From assembly GCA_034766995.1 (NCBI GenBank), contig CM068314.1, positions 32,698,208 to 32,762,207 of the forward strand: a stretch of DNA of 64,000 bases, read 5' to 3'. Below the pieces are notes generated by a model. The model had not been told where the DNA came from, did no database searches, and saw nothing but the letters and a program-made list of their open reading frames with translations. The translations under genes and the position numbers were made by a program. Origin of the DNA: Acanthacorydalis orientalis (lineage: Eukaryota; Arthropoda; Insecta; Megaloptera; Corydalidae). Below are positions 41,045 to 62,718 of the stretch, piece after piece. The first letter of the stretch is position 1; the number at the start of each line of letters is the position of its first letter.

Positions 41045-41161
41045 CACAATTGTGCAAAAAATTCTGGACTGTAATTTTTCCCTCTTCAAAATGATATCTG
41101 AAATAAATTTGAATTATAAATGCAATATAAATTTAAGTAAATAATATAATGAACAAATGTA

Positions 41162-41164
<3 letters not shown>

Positions 41165-41214
<50 letters not shown>
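41165..41214. repeat. (TA)n microsatellite
   Basis: About 50 nt of pure TA. Confidence 0.93.
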
Positions 41215-41217
<3 letters not shown>

Positions 41218-42599
41218 AATTGTTATACTTGCAAAAATGTTCATATTAGATACAACAAAAAAAACCTACAATTATTTAATATTAGTATTACATTCAATAA
41301 TGATATAATGAAATCAATCATTTAATGAAAAATAAGCGTTCCTATAACTCGACATAAGCAAGAGCAAATACTAACGAAAATGATTAATTTTTCGCAACAT
41401 TTTTCTCAAAAATTCAAATTGCTAAATATATAAAACTGAACCATGAATATGATTGACAAACTGTTCAGTTTGAAATGATGCTTGTACCTTGAATATGCTT
41501 GTACCTTGCAATTATATTTCAAAGAACCAAATTTGATATTGTTATAAATAATAATCGCAGCTTAGACAAGCGTGAGAAAACACGTTAAAAATAAATAATC
41601 AAATGCATCTTAATTATAGATGTGAAGAAAATTAATTCTAATATAAAACGCAAGCTGTGAGACTAACTTTGATTGATATTATCTATGATACAAAAACAAG
41701 GTAAATATTTGGACTTTCGTGTTGTATAATTCTAAGAATACATTAATTTGCTTCAAGAATATAAAGTAAACTAATTATAATAATTCTCAAAAACTATTAA
41801 CTCTTAATAAAATTATAGAAATATCATTTTATCCGATAAATAGATATTTACTTTTTGTAAAAGCAATAGAACGTACAATACTCATCTATTTGGTAGCAAA
41901 AATAACATTAAACGTTAAACAGAAAATTCACATATTTGAAGAGAAAATGAAATAAAAGTGTAATTGCAGTGTAATAATGAGCTCAAACACGTATGTAATT
42001 AAGTCTTTGTAAAAGATTTAGTAAATAGAACACATTTAAATATTAAATACGAAACTACACACATTCAGATAAAATAGAATTTTTCAAATCTTTAAGAAAA
42101 AAATATGACAATAATGACGCACTCGTAATTATGTTAATGGTTTTGCTGCTATGATTTGCAATGATCATGACTAAAATATTGCTTAAATTATAAACGCGCG
42201 TACTGTTTATTTTCTTCTAAAAAATATTTTTTCCTGAAAACTTTAAGCGAGTGAATACAGAAAATTTGATATTTAAATATATAATCGTGAACACGATGGT
42301 TCGTGTACTATATTATTAATATTATTTATTTATTTTTTTTATTTCATATCTCTTAAATCTGATAATATACATATTTTATTTTTCTTTCAATAATAAACAA
42401 TTAATACAGGTAATTGTAATAATTAATACCCCGTAAAGTGAATAATTTTAAAAATAAATAAAATATATTTTTTGTAATTTTCTAACAAAAACTGAGCTTT
42501 AAGCTTGAAGAAAATTATAAAAAAATAACATTTAAAGGGATAACGTTTACCAAAACATTTTTATGATTAATGTATACCCACATAAATATATATGCATAA

Positions 42600-42600
<1 letters not shown>

Positions 42601-42672
<72 letters not shown>
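42601..42672. repeat. (CA)n-(TA)n compound microsatellite
   Basis: About 18 nt of CA then about 54 nt of TA, 390 nt upstream of the sarcospan-like start codon. Confidence 0.93.
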
Positions 42673-42673
<1 letters not shown>

Positions 42674-43059
42674 CCATTATTTTTAAAAACGTTCTTATAG
42701 AATTTACCAATACCTGTCCTGTGCACTTGGTCTAGAATTGTATACCTGACTATACTCGATAGTTAATAGGTATCAGTTATATGTTGTCTTTCGAATAGGA
42801 AGCACGCAAAGAATTTCAACAGTATAACAAAGCATGTGAATAATGAAGAATATTTTAACTTCGACCATAAAATAAGTGGAAATAACGAACATTAAAATAA
42901 AAACATTAAGAACAGGACGATATATTCATAGCAATGAATAAAATAAATCTTATTATAGGCATTTTAAATTATTGTGCGTATAAAAAAAAGTTGTAAAGTG
43001 AAGTGTATTTTTAATTCAGTGTAGATTTATATAGTCTAATTATTATTATTATTATTATA

Positions 43060-52368
<9,309 letters not shown>

Positions 52369-52551
52369 CTGTTATTATTTTTACATGTTTTTTTTCTTAA
52401 TTTTAAACATGCATTTCAAATTCTGCATATTCAAATACTCCACTGAAATATGCCCATGTTAAATTTGTTGAAATGATAGTCAATATTTAGTTACTTTATA
52501 CAAAGTTCATAACGTAGTTCAGATACAATAGTATTTCTATTGTATAAAAAC

Positions 52552-52602
<51 letters not shown>

Positions 52603-54801
52603 TCATTAATTTCAACGTTAACTCTATTTATTTGTATAGTAGAAATATAATAATTATGAAGAATATTATTTATGATGCTTATAATTATGTAGGGCAATAA
52701 AATGTAGTCAACTTCTATTATTTGAAGTTTTTTTTTTCTTTGCTAAAAATAGATCAAAACAACAAATGTGTCTTCTAGAAGGAAAAATTTTCTTTTACAG
52801 TTCATAAATATGAGAACAGTAAGTTTTCATACATCAGTAAAACTATAATAATCTATTGTAAAATAAATAAAGTACAATTTCAGAGTGATGAGTACGTATA
52901 AATGTATTAATCAAGAAAGTGTATTAATTGCACGCATCTTATATTTTAAAAAAATTATTGACTGATCTTTCGATAAATATTTTTAATTAGTTATCAATAA
53001 TTTTGAACTTTTTAATCACTAATACACTGATATTTTTATATTACAGTTATTATATATATGATATAACATTAGTATTTGGTGAATATTTCACATATAAGTA
53101 AATTAGAAAGTTCTGACAATGCACTTTCGCACTGGTTTAAATTATTTGAAATCTTAGTTTCGCCAGTAGACGTAAAATTCGATAGATTTTCATTATATCA
53201 TTATTTTAAATGTACGTTATTATTTTTATACTCATTTGTAAAAAAAGTACACAGTTTGTATAAAACACGTTCTTTTCGAATTTAACAGTTAATTTGACAA
53301 AACACTACAGCTATCACTTACTAAAATTCATTTTATCTGTTGTTGTTATTTGGGGTTTTAGGACAATTCGACAGCTAAGATCATTAGCGTCCTCGTTTTA
53401 TCTGCGTTTATTTTCTGTTCCATATGTATCTATTTACAAATGGAAATATTTTGCGATCTTTATGAAAAATGTTAAGCAAATTTTAAGTAATTTAAAACTA
53501 ATTATCGTCATTGCAAGACAAAGGCTCAAATGTAATCCCTCAAGTGGGTGGTTTTCGCGGATGACAAATGGGTAAGACGGATATATCAGTCATATGCACT
53601 TATAAGGGGTTAATAATTCCATCGCCAAATGTGCGAACTCTTATTTTTAATAAGTTTTTAAAAAATACGTCAAAAGTGTTTCACTATGTAAAACTTCTTT
53701 TAGTGGATATAAAATAATTTCACTTATTATATTATTGACAATAAATTATTTCGTGTCAATAAATAACATTACGTGTATTTTTAATGTTTTAACTATGCGG
53801 TTAAATAAATAATATATACTATTACTTTTAAATTTTTATTAAAGAAGTGTTAACTTAATTTTTAATAATTTATTAACATGTATAATACATTTTATATTAA
53901 TAAAATTTACATTGATCATAAATACAACGTGCGATATTTTGTGTCGTATTTTATAATTTTGAAAGAATAGTGTTTGTTAAATAAATTTTATTTTTTATAA
54001 ACTTGTCTATAATTAATATTTATCTTAAATCATCTAATTAAAATTCCGCAAACAATCATTTTTTTATAAGAATGAAATAAATACTTATTTTTCCTGATTT
54101 CGCAACTTATATTCCCTCTCATTATTTTGAATTCTGATATTAAATTCAAATTAAATTGTGATATGATTTCACAAAAATCTATAGATTTTTACTAAATAAA
54201 TGTAATTTGTAAGTTTTATTTTGCCAGAATATTGAAAAATATCAAATGTAAAAAAGTATAAATACTTAAAAAATAAATTGAATTCCGAAATAAATCTTAA
54301 AAAAAATATATGAATATGGATAATTTTAATTTTTACTGACAATTTGAAAAGACGATTACATTATAAATCTCGTGCGATATTATGTGTTTGAATTATTGAA
54401 ATATGCCAAAAAATATTTATATTCGTACAGAATATTTAAAGTTTAAGAGATTGAGTAAGTGTTGTTACAATAATAATCATACATGAATTACTCAAAAAAA
54501 AAATATATACAAAAACATTATAGGTGTTTTCTAGAAGGATTATTTTAAAAAGTTCTAAAATTTATTAAAGTATTTCAGTTTAACAAAAATGTAAATATCA
54601 ATATACACAGTGATATTATTAAACATGAAAATAATAGAAAGCGTTTTTACTAACGGACTTCTTAACAATTTTTTCAATGTTTTTAATGCGGGAAAGTTTT
54701 CTGTTTATCACAAATAAAACCATATTCATTATATTTAATACAAAATATTACATTGACATATTTAAGTATAAAATGAATATCTAAATTTTAATATATGTAT
54801 T
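52369..54801. other. 3' UTR and intergenic region
   Basis: It starts with the 3' UTR of the sarcospan-like gene. Poly(A) signal AATAAA is at 52696 and a TA tract at 52554-52599. The remainder to the TSR gene is AT-rich. Two short adjacent + strand frames at 53076-53575 have no recognisable similarity, and I do not call them genes. Confidence 0.5.
52554..52599. repeat. (TA)n microsatellite in 3' UTR
   Basis: About 45 nt of TA between the stop codon and the AATAAA of the sarcospan-like gene, so it is probably transcribed into the mature mRNA. Confidence 0.9.
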
Positions 54802-55086
54802 CTATTTAAAAATCCCAAAAAATTTATTTGGAGCACAAGCTGGTAACTGACAAGTTTTCTCTTCCATTTCAGTTTCAGCAACAGTACAGTGTTCAAGACA
54901 ATTTCGCCAACGTATTTGCCTGCCTTTTCCACATGTTACGCTACAAGAAGACCAATTCGTCCAGTCACTCCATTTATGATAATTTAATTCATAATCACGT
55001 TTTCCATATCTCTGTTGATTTAAATATTTCTTTTTTCTCGCTTTCGTATCTTGTTTTTCATAAAATTGTTTAATATTCACTTTTAA

Positions 55087-55127
<41 letters not shown>

Positions 55128-55543
55128 CACTTTAGTTTATATATATATATATATAAACTAAAGTGTAAATTGAAAAAAACAATACCTTTATCTAAACTCA
55201 TTTTTTCCGATTGCCGTTTTTTGTCAGATACAGACTTCTCAAGAATATTTATTTTTTCAACTAGATTGTTCAAAAGGGCTTTAACATCCGTAATTAGCTG
55301 TTCATTTTTATCTTGATTAATGATATTTTTTTCAGGTACTACTTCTTGTTTTTCGTAGATATCATCGAATGATCTAATTGTTTCCAAATTACAAAATCCT
55401 TGCCTCTTGTGACGTATTAGCTGTCTACGTAGTCTTAAACTTTGTAAAGGATATTTGTAAAAATTTTCTGCTATTACGTTAACTTTTACGTACATTAAAG
55501 TTATAGTAATAATTAATGTTAAAAAAAGACTACTATGTACCAT
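54802..55543 (-). CDS. Small secreted protein with one thrombospondin type 1 repeat
   Basis: Two exons, 55186-55543 and 54802-55079, with a GT-AG intron in phase 1, give 211 aa. The N-terminus (LFLTLIITITLMYVKVNVIA) is a signal peptide. RHKR at about residue 48, with nearby RLRR, is a candidate furin-type cleavage site followed by QGFCNLE. A short predicted coiled coil (TDVKALLNNLVEKINILEKS) comes next, then a basic stretch (KARKKKYLNQQRYGKR). A single TSR follows, WSDWTNWSSCSVTCGKGRQI...C...C...CQLPAC, with the WxxW and CSVTCG signatures and six Cys. It probably acts in the extracellular matrix or as a secreted ligand. The presence of only one TSR with a coiled coil is reminiscent of small matricellular proteins. 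I cannot name an orthologue. A possible poly(A) signal (minus AATAAA) is at 54561-54566. Confidence 0.8.
55091..55166. repeat. (TA)n and 40-bp perfect palindrome in intron
   Basis: A TA tract (55091-55124) is followed by a perfect palindrome 55127-55166. Its arms are ACACTTTAGTTTATATATAT and their inverse. Both lie in the 106-nt intron of the TSR gene. Confidence 0.92.
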
Positions 55544-55741
55544 AACTTATTTTATAGATAATAATTTTAATTCAATTTTGACATTTTGTTTGCACTTTTG
55601 TATTGAAAATATACTGCAAATCAGCAGCGACTTGATACTTCTTATAAGATTCAAAAAACGTTTCTAAATTAAAAAGAAATAAAAAATATACTAAATATTA
55701 CTATAAAAACGTTAATATTACTATTAGTTTTTTTATAAATT

Positions 55742-56540
55742 ACGAGGTTTGATGAAAAAATATCCATACTGTGCAAAGTTCAATATTTACTAAATGGAGG
55801 AAACAAATAGTAATATGACATAATACGAGTGTACTTTATCTATACGATGCCGATTTTTTTGAAAAAAAATCTCGATTAAAGTACTCAAAGACAATTAAAA
55901 AAAAAATCAAACCGTTTAATACACTTTCATACACAAAACCGGGTTAAGTGCTCAGCACGAATACCGTGTTTTAGGTAAGTCGTGAAGTTCGCATCGAAAA
56001 TCATTTGTTTCGAAATTTGCAGTTCTCGCACTTGGATTTTCTTACCTCGACTATTTTTAAGATATAACTAATTGAAAAACACCGCTTATGTGTGAAATTT
56101 TGTTTTAAAATTGGAAAGACAGCGACAGAAACACTTCAATTTTTATAAATGGCCTTCAGAAAAGATTTTCTGAATAAGGCCCTGAGTTCTGAGTGGTTCA
56201 GATGTTTTTAAAAAGACAGAACTTCAATCAAAACTAATAAGAGATTGGATAGGCTTTCAACTTCTAAAACCTGCAAAGAGGTTATTGAAATTCGAGCGCA
56301 AATCCATGCCAATCGACGACTGCCTTTTAGAGAGGTTTCAGAGCAAATTGACATATCGTACGGTCTTCCCAAAATATTTTGACCAATGTTTTCGGCATGA
56401 GTCATATGCTACAAAGTTTATTCCTCATTTCATAATAGAAAACCAGAAAGAGAACAAATTATGAATCTCCAAAGATCATTTAGAAAGGGAATAAAGCGAA
56501 TTAGACTTCTTGAAACTTCGTTCTGTTTGTAAAACTAAAT
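55742..56540 (+). mobile_element. Truncated mariner relic
   Basis: The left end reads ACGAGGTTTGATGAAAAAAT, a mariner-type terminus. From about 56095 the plus frame shows the DNA-binding region (KIGKTATETLQFL, WFRCFKKDRTS-like, RLSTSKTCKEVIEIRAQIHA, REVSEQIDISYGLP), with stops and shifts. The catalytic region is lost after about 56530 and no right terminus is found, so it is 3' truncated. Confidence 0.75.
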
Positions 56541-56985
56541 AGCTTGTAGTGTATAGTTGCCAAATATTATTTACCTACATATTTCCATTAATCTTGTTTC
56601 CAATATTATATCTTTGTTCATTTTTACCTATGTGAGATTGGAACAATTAACTGATTTAAATAGAGATATCAATATTGCAAGTTGTCTTATTTTTACTAAA
56701 CAATTCATTCGTTTTTTTAAAGAAAATCGCTACTTGTATTCCGAATATAAGAAAATGTACGCTTTTTTATTGTACAGATCACTGTTATTTCTTTGCAATT
56801 CGTCCATAAACAAACTTACAATATGTACAGTTATTTAGTATCAATAGTAAGGAAGTATAATTTGCATGAACTGAATTAGTATTCCCTAATGCTGAAGTTA
56901 CCGATTTCGAATGTTGAATAAAGACAAATATGTCAATAATCAGTGATATCACGAGGTATCTCGTTTGGAGTTTCAAATTTAAACG

Positions 56986-56989
<4 letters not shown>

Positions 56990-57050
<61 letters not shown>
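56990..57050. repeat. (TA)n microsatellite
   Basis: About 60 nt of pure TA immediately left of the next mariner relic. Confidence 0.94.
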
Positions 57051-57051
<1 letters not shown>

Positions 57052-57099
57052 ACATATATACGAAACCCGTTTTTAAAGGTTCGTTCAGCAATTAGAAAA

Positions 57100-57800
57100 A
57101 AATCATCAATGATGAAAATTATTTATTACAGACAAAAAACATCTACATATATACATTATTTTTCTAGTCACCATTGACTTCCAATACTTTTTTGTATCGT
57201 GGCACCAGCTTATTTAGTTCCGTGTAGAAAAAATCCACCGCCTGTGACTTGAACCAATTAGTAATGCCTGTCTTCAGTTCTTCGTCATTTTCAAAGCACT
57301 GAAATGCAAGCCATTTCTTTAGGTGCAAGAACAGGTGTTAATCGCTTGACGCGTGATTGGATGGATAATCAAAATTTTCTCACTCAAAGTATTCCAATAT
57401 TTGAACAATTCGAGCTGCGGTATAATATCGCGCATTATCGTTTTTTGTAGCCTAGCTTTTCTGTCACAATATCATAAATCACTCACCGCGAAACTTCTGA
57501 AAATTCGATAGATAATTGTGAAACGATCATTTTCTTGAATTTTCGTCTTCACTTTTTACACCAAATCGTCTATCACACTAGGTCGGCCACTAGGTTCTTC
57601 ATCATAAGTATTTGTTCGCTCTTTTTTAAATAACACCATTGCCTAGCCTTATTGTCACTTATATCACTTAGCCTCATACACCTCACAAAATTGCTTGTGA
57701 ATTTCAGCAGCACTATTGTTATTATTGTATTTGCTAACAAAAACATGAACCTCTCAGCTGGCGAGATTATTTATTGTTGCACTCATTATAAATCACTCAT
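57100..57800 (-). mobile_element. Internally deleted mariner-like relic
   Basis: On the minus strand the N-terminal part is readable at 57720-57430: AAEIHKQFCEVYEAK, NKARQWC, GRPSVIDDLV, KIQENDRFTI. It then jumps to the C-terminal part at 57430-57160: NDNARY-like, FDYPSNHASSD, WLAFQCFENDEELKTGITNW, NKLVPRYKKVLEVNGD. The segment with the first catalytic Asp is deleted, so it cannot be active. This is a different lineage from the copies at 47.3 and 55.7 kb. Confidence 0.75.
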
Positions 57801-59628
57801 ACGTAACATCAAACAAGAATCAGAGGGCAACAAAATGCGTGATGGCTAGCCCATGGACTACATAAAGTTATTGTATATACATATTTAATTGGTGGTAATT
57901 ACAAAACGGATCTAACTAAATGAACAAATACAAAGTAACAAAACGTTAAAACTGCCTTATTACGATTGTACGAAATCATTTTCTTTAACGACTATGAAAT
58001 TACAACGCAATCTGATGATTAATTTTAAGAGGATCGGCATTATATATAGTCTTAAGCTGCAATTATGAATACCGTCCATGATGTCTAATTGGGTGTCATT
58101 TTATACCATTATGTAAAATATATTGCAATTACATACAAAAGTAGGAGGGGAGCCAGATACCCTCATTGGTACAGAATGGTTAATTAAATTTTGTTCACTT
58201 ATTTTATTAGACTGATATATACTTTCTATATCTCTTAATTAACTCATTAATGTCTTTCAAATTTTTCATAAAATATAACCTTTTTTCCTAGAATAACAAT
58301 TTTTAGTAAACAGCTGATATTATTTAATAAAACTGTTTCGTTTTGAAAATTATGTGATATTAAAATAATGAAATATAAGATACTATTGTAAACAAAAGTA
58401 ACCGGTTTAAAAACATTAAATAGTGGTAGTTGTTTGTTTAAGACCATTCATTATAGTAGACAGATAATTGCCTTTATAGTCATCAAAATCTTTTCAAACA
58501 AGCTCCTTACTGAGATCATCAAATTGTCTATTAATTTGTAATACATTGCAAGTGTTATCTAAATAATTTAAAAAACAATTCAAATATAAAAAAAAATATT
58601 TTTTATATTTATATTAACAATTTTGTTGAATTTATTAATGATAAAATCTAGTAATATTTTTTGTACCTTAGTGCTTTGAATGACACTATCATCACCATAG
58701 AAATGCTCATAGGCAATAATCAACTATAGAACATTGTTGATTAAAATTTCTTAGTTTATAAGGTGGGTGAAAAATTAATTTGTGAACACTATATTATCTT
58801 CAAGTTTCTGCTAAAAAAATGTATATTATAACGATTAAAAAAAAAAAACACAGAAATGTACATACATAACAAGACACATGCATTTTAATGAACATAAATA
58901 TATTGAAGCATATTATATACATTTACAAAATTATGTCTACAGAAAACATTTTTGAGTTTTCAAAAAAATCAAACTAATGGAAGACATTGAAAATGATTGA
59001 ATCAAAGAACATTATATACAATTTTTCATAATACTACTTGCAGACAAGTATTTAGAAATATAATAAAGTATTTCAAAATTTTATAATGACAATGAATTAT
59101 AAAACTATTTAATATTAGATGGTAACAAAACTACAAAATTGTTCTATGGAAAAGATTAAACTAATATATTTTTTGTATTTTGAAGATAGAAAAAAAATGA
59201 TTTTTCAGTAAACCATTGTCAAATTATAACAATTTTACATTACACAATGATAACAATCATGCAAATCTATATTTTGAAATAAAACATTTTTATCATATCA
59301 ATGAACTATTTTCAATAATTATAATTAATTCAAATAAAATCTTCACAAAGTATACACATAACGTATAAAATGATAAAATAATACATTTTTTATTTTAATA
59401 TAAAAATATTTTTTAGTTATTCAGCTCAGCTGCAACCTTGATTAAAAAAAAGAATATAACTTTTAATTTGATAAACATTTTAATGAAATTAAAAGACCAT
59501 ATTTATTATATTAATTTAATTACTTCATTAAAATTAATTAATTAATGGTCAATTTATTTAAATAAATATGAATGTCACATACACACTGTATGTGACTTTC
59601 CTTTCATTTACAATTAAGTTACATTCAG

Positions 59629-62600
59629 TCAAAAATTTTCTATTAGATTTACATGAATAGCAGATGCAATTAACCCCTGTGGATATTCTCCAAATGCCAT
59701 TGCAGCAAGCCATCGAATTTGTTGAGTATGATCGTAACCTGCAATAGCATGACCAAACCATGGAGCTGTTTTCGTACGTTTTGGATGGGCTAGGCGTGAT
59801 ATAAATGTCACACACCATCGTACATGAGGATCTCTTTTTGGTTCATGACCAATGTACCAAACTATGTCCTCAATTGGCCATTCACCCAATTTTATAGAAC
59901 ACTGTAAGAGTAATCAAAATGCAGTGCATAATTATAATTTTCTTCTATATGAAAAAAAAAAATATATATATATATATACATACATATACACAAAAAAAAT
60001 CAAATTTATTTTTACTTACATTTTTGTCTTTATAATATGTTAATTTTGCTTGACTAAACTCAAAAGTATAATTTTTAAAAGATTTTGATTTTTCATCAGC
60101 ATACTTCAACTCTCCTGACATCGACAATGATCGTTGGCTTTCATTAGATAATTCTGTAAAAATTATATTTCTACGAACAACAAGACAGTTATCCTTGCGA
60201 TCAGCTTCATCCCAATAACCCCATCTTAATACAACATCTAAAACCTTTTCTGAATAATGAACTGGGCGTATTAAATGTCCACCAAGAACAGATTCTTCAA
60301 GTTGTAATAAATGTACAGGAATGTTCATTTTTGAACTAACCTCATGGCATATATCATTAGCTGTTTTTTGAGGGCTTATCTAAAACAAAAAATATAAATT
60401 GAATATATTTAAATAATTTCAGTACAAGCTAATTATAAAATAATAATACATGTAATTTTCAAGTTCCTCTTACAGAAATATGATAACATTTCCCAGAATT
60501 TGGTTCATTTAAATGAATCCAAACACGTAAGTCTCCTGATGGTGAATGTTTTGAAGTACTAGGTTGACTACTATGATAATAGCGTTCTAATACTGTAAGC
60601 ATAGTTCGTTCCCTGATCAATTCAGCATTGTCAACAGGCCACAACTTTGCTTTTAATGATATCATATCTGCAATAACTCCCACAACACTTTTTGAAAAAT
60701 GTGTGCTTCCACTAACTGACTGAAAATATGAACAATTTTTATAATTAAAATTTAACTAAATATAAAAAAATACATTTATTTTATTATGCTTGTCCTTAGA
60801 AATGTACATCTTATGAATATTAATATGTATTTATATATGTGCATGTATGATTAGGGTGATCAGATGTCCCATTTTTCTATATTTTATCCTGACAAAGGTT
60901 GTCAGGACACTTACATCTCTTGTATTTCTTTATTTTTATATTTACGTCACGATCGATTAAACTGTGTAGCTATTTATTTGCATTGGCAGCCCATAATGGA
61001 AATACAGAACGAGTATTTTCAATAATATACATACAATAAACAGAAGAACATAACAGACAAAATAACTACATTATATTCAATGGCTTTAATTTTGTATAAC
61101 TACAGTAAAGTTACTTGTGATGAAATTTATACAATTATGAAACAAAACATTAGTTAAAATACAATTAATTTTTAATGTGTTGTTCTATTTAAATTTTTTT
61201 ATTAAAACACTGTTTCATTAAAAAAATGTGTTATTTAAACAAACTATTGTCCTTACATAATGTTAAAAAAATAGCCCCAAAATGATGTTTTTTTATTATA
61301 ACTATTATTTTCCAGTTTCCCAAAAAAAATTTTGACAAGAAAAAAATGTTAAAAAAATTTTAGTATCCTGCTTTCATTTTTTTTATTTATGGTCACCTAA
61401 TGTATGATATATATAAATACACACCCATGTATGTATATTTATAAATACAACCCATGTACATTGATTGCTTCTATACTAATACAATACTGGTGATGGAAAA
61501 AAAATATCTTAAAGATGATAAATAAAAAATGATCAAGTATTATTTACTTTTAAACATTTTTTTTAAATATCTACCTATTAAATATATTTTTTCCAATTGA
61601 TAATTTACATTAGAATACTTACATCTAAATTCATTAAAGAAGGACTCCAAACTGTAGAAAGATTTTTAATTGACATCTGGTTTCGAGTTACTTGAGATTG
61701 TATAAAATTTAAATGAGCAATTAATTTTCTAAGAGTTTGATAAGAAATATGTGGTAATTGCTCCAAAAGCTTTTTATATAAGTTAACCTTTTCATTTTGG
61801 TTAGTCATTTCTAAAAAATAAATATCTTTAAAACTTATTTAATAACAATGATAATTATAAATGTTATTGTGTGAATATATATATATATATATATATAAAT
61901 TCACAACTAGACAAATACATTTCTTAGAAATTTTAAATAAAACTATATAATAAAAAAATAACCTGAAATTCTGCAAAAATATAATTGTAATTTGGAAGTA
62001 AATATTGAATCAGGTAAATTTCTAAAAAAACGCTTCAAAACACACGCAACATCATTTTCTGTATATTTTTCCTTTGTAAGTTGAACAGACCATGCGTCAT
62101 GTCTAAATAAAGTCAACAATTCTGCTATAGTTTTATCAGAACCACTATGACGGTATATGCCTTCAGACATACTACCTACAAATAAATATTAATAGCATTA
62201 ATTTAAAATATGCTTATTATTTAATATTTATACAAATATAATTTAAAATGACAATTTTTATTCAGTTAATTCTTTATATAAAATACATACCATTCATATT
62301 TCTCAGGTTTGTGTAAACAAATTGTCAAAATTTAAATTCATTAAAAAGTATTCATATAATAATAATATACTTGAAGTATTACTAATGTAAACAAATGAAA
62401 ACCCACCATGAGCATACACAAAATTAATGCATTTATCTACAATTACAGGAACATCTTCATGAGTTAGCTGTTGCTGATCAATTGCTGGCCCATTGTTATG
62501 AGCAGAACATCGAACAGCATGTCTCCAAATTCTGGTAGTTCGTCCCAAAATTGATCTTATATATATAGCACCTTCACCTACACAATCCACTAATAGCTGT

Positions 62601-62670
62601 GGACCAGAGTCTTCGGTTTTCGGGGCATCTAATTCAGGTTCTTGGAAAACTAAAATTATAGATTAACTTG

Positions 62671-62718
<48 letters not shown>

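Larger units (their letters stand above)
34856..43059. other. Divergent intergenic region between hiw and the sarcospan-like gene
   Basis: Starts of hiw (-) and the sarcospan-like gene (+) face away from each other across 8.2 kb. The GC-richer patch at about 35290-35620 next to the hiw start, and 42700-42830 before the other gene, are the likeliest promoter/5' UTR areas. The rest is AT-rich with many TA tracts and a small hAT-like foldback at 38375-38493. No further gene is supported. Confidence 0.5.
55544..59628. other. Intergenic region with mariner relics
   Basis: Between the TSR gene and the RhoGAP gene end. It contains two mariner relics (listed) and a TA tract at 56990-57050. Plain AT-rich DNA runs from 57900 to 59550, without a recognisable gene. 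Minus-strand AATAAA at 59553-59558 is the likely poly(A) signal of the RhoGAP gene. Confidence 0.55.

Noticed and set aside
53076..53575. Two adjacent + strand frames of 69 and 93 aa
   Set aside because: No similarity, no splice sites linking them convincingly, and composition like the flanking non-coding DNA.
53606..53613. GGGGTTAA as a piggyBac right end
   Set aside because: No matching TTAACCC left end was found upstream within a plausible distance.
56557..56838. 93-aa + strand frame after the truncated mariner
   Set aside because: Hydrophobic and AT-driven, no resemblance to transposase C-terminus or other family.
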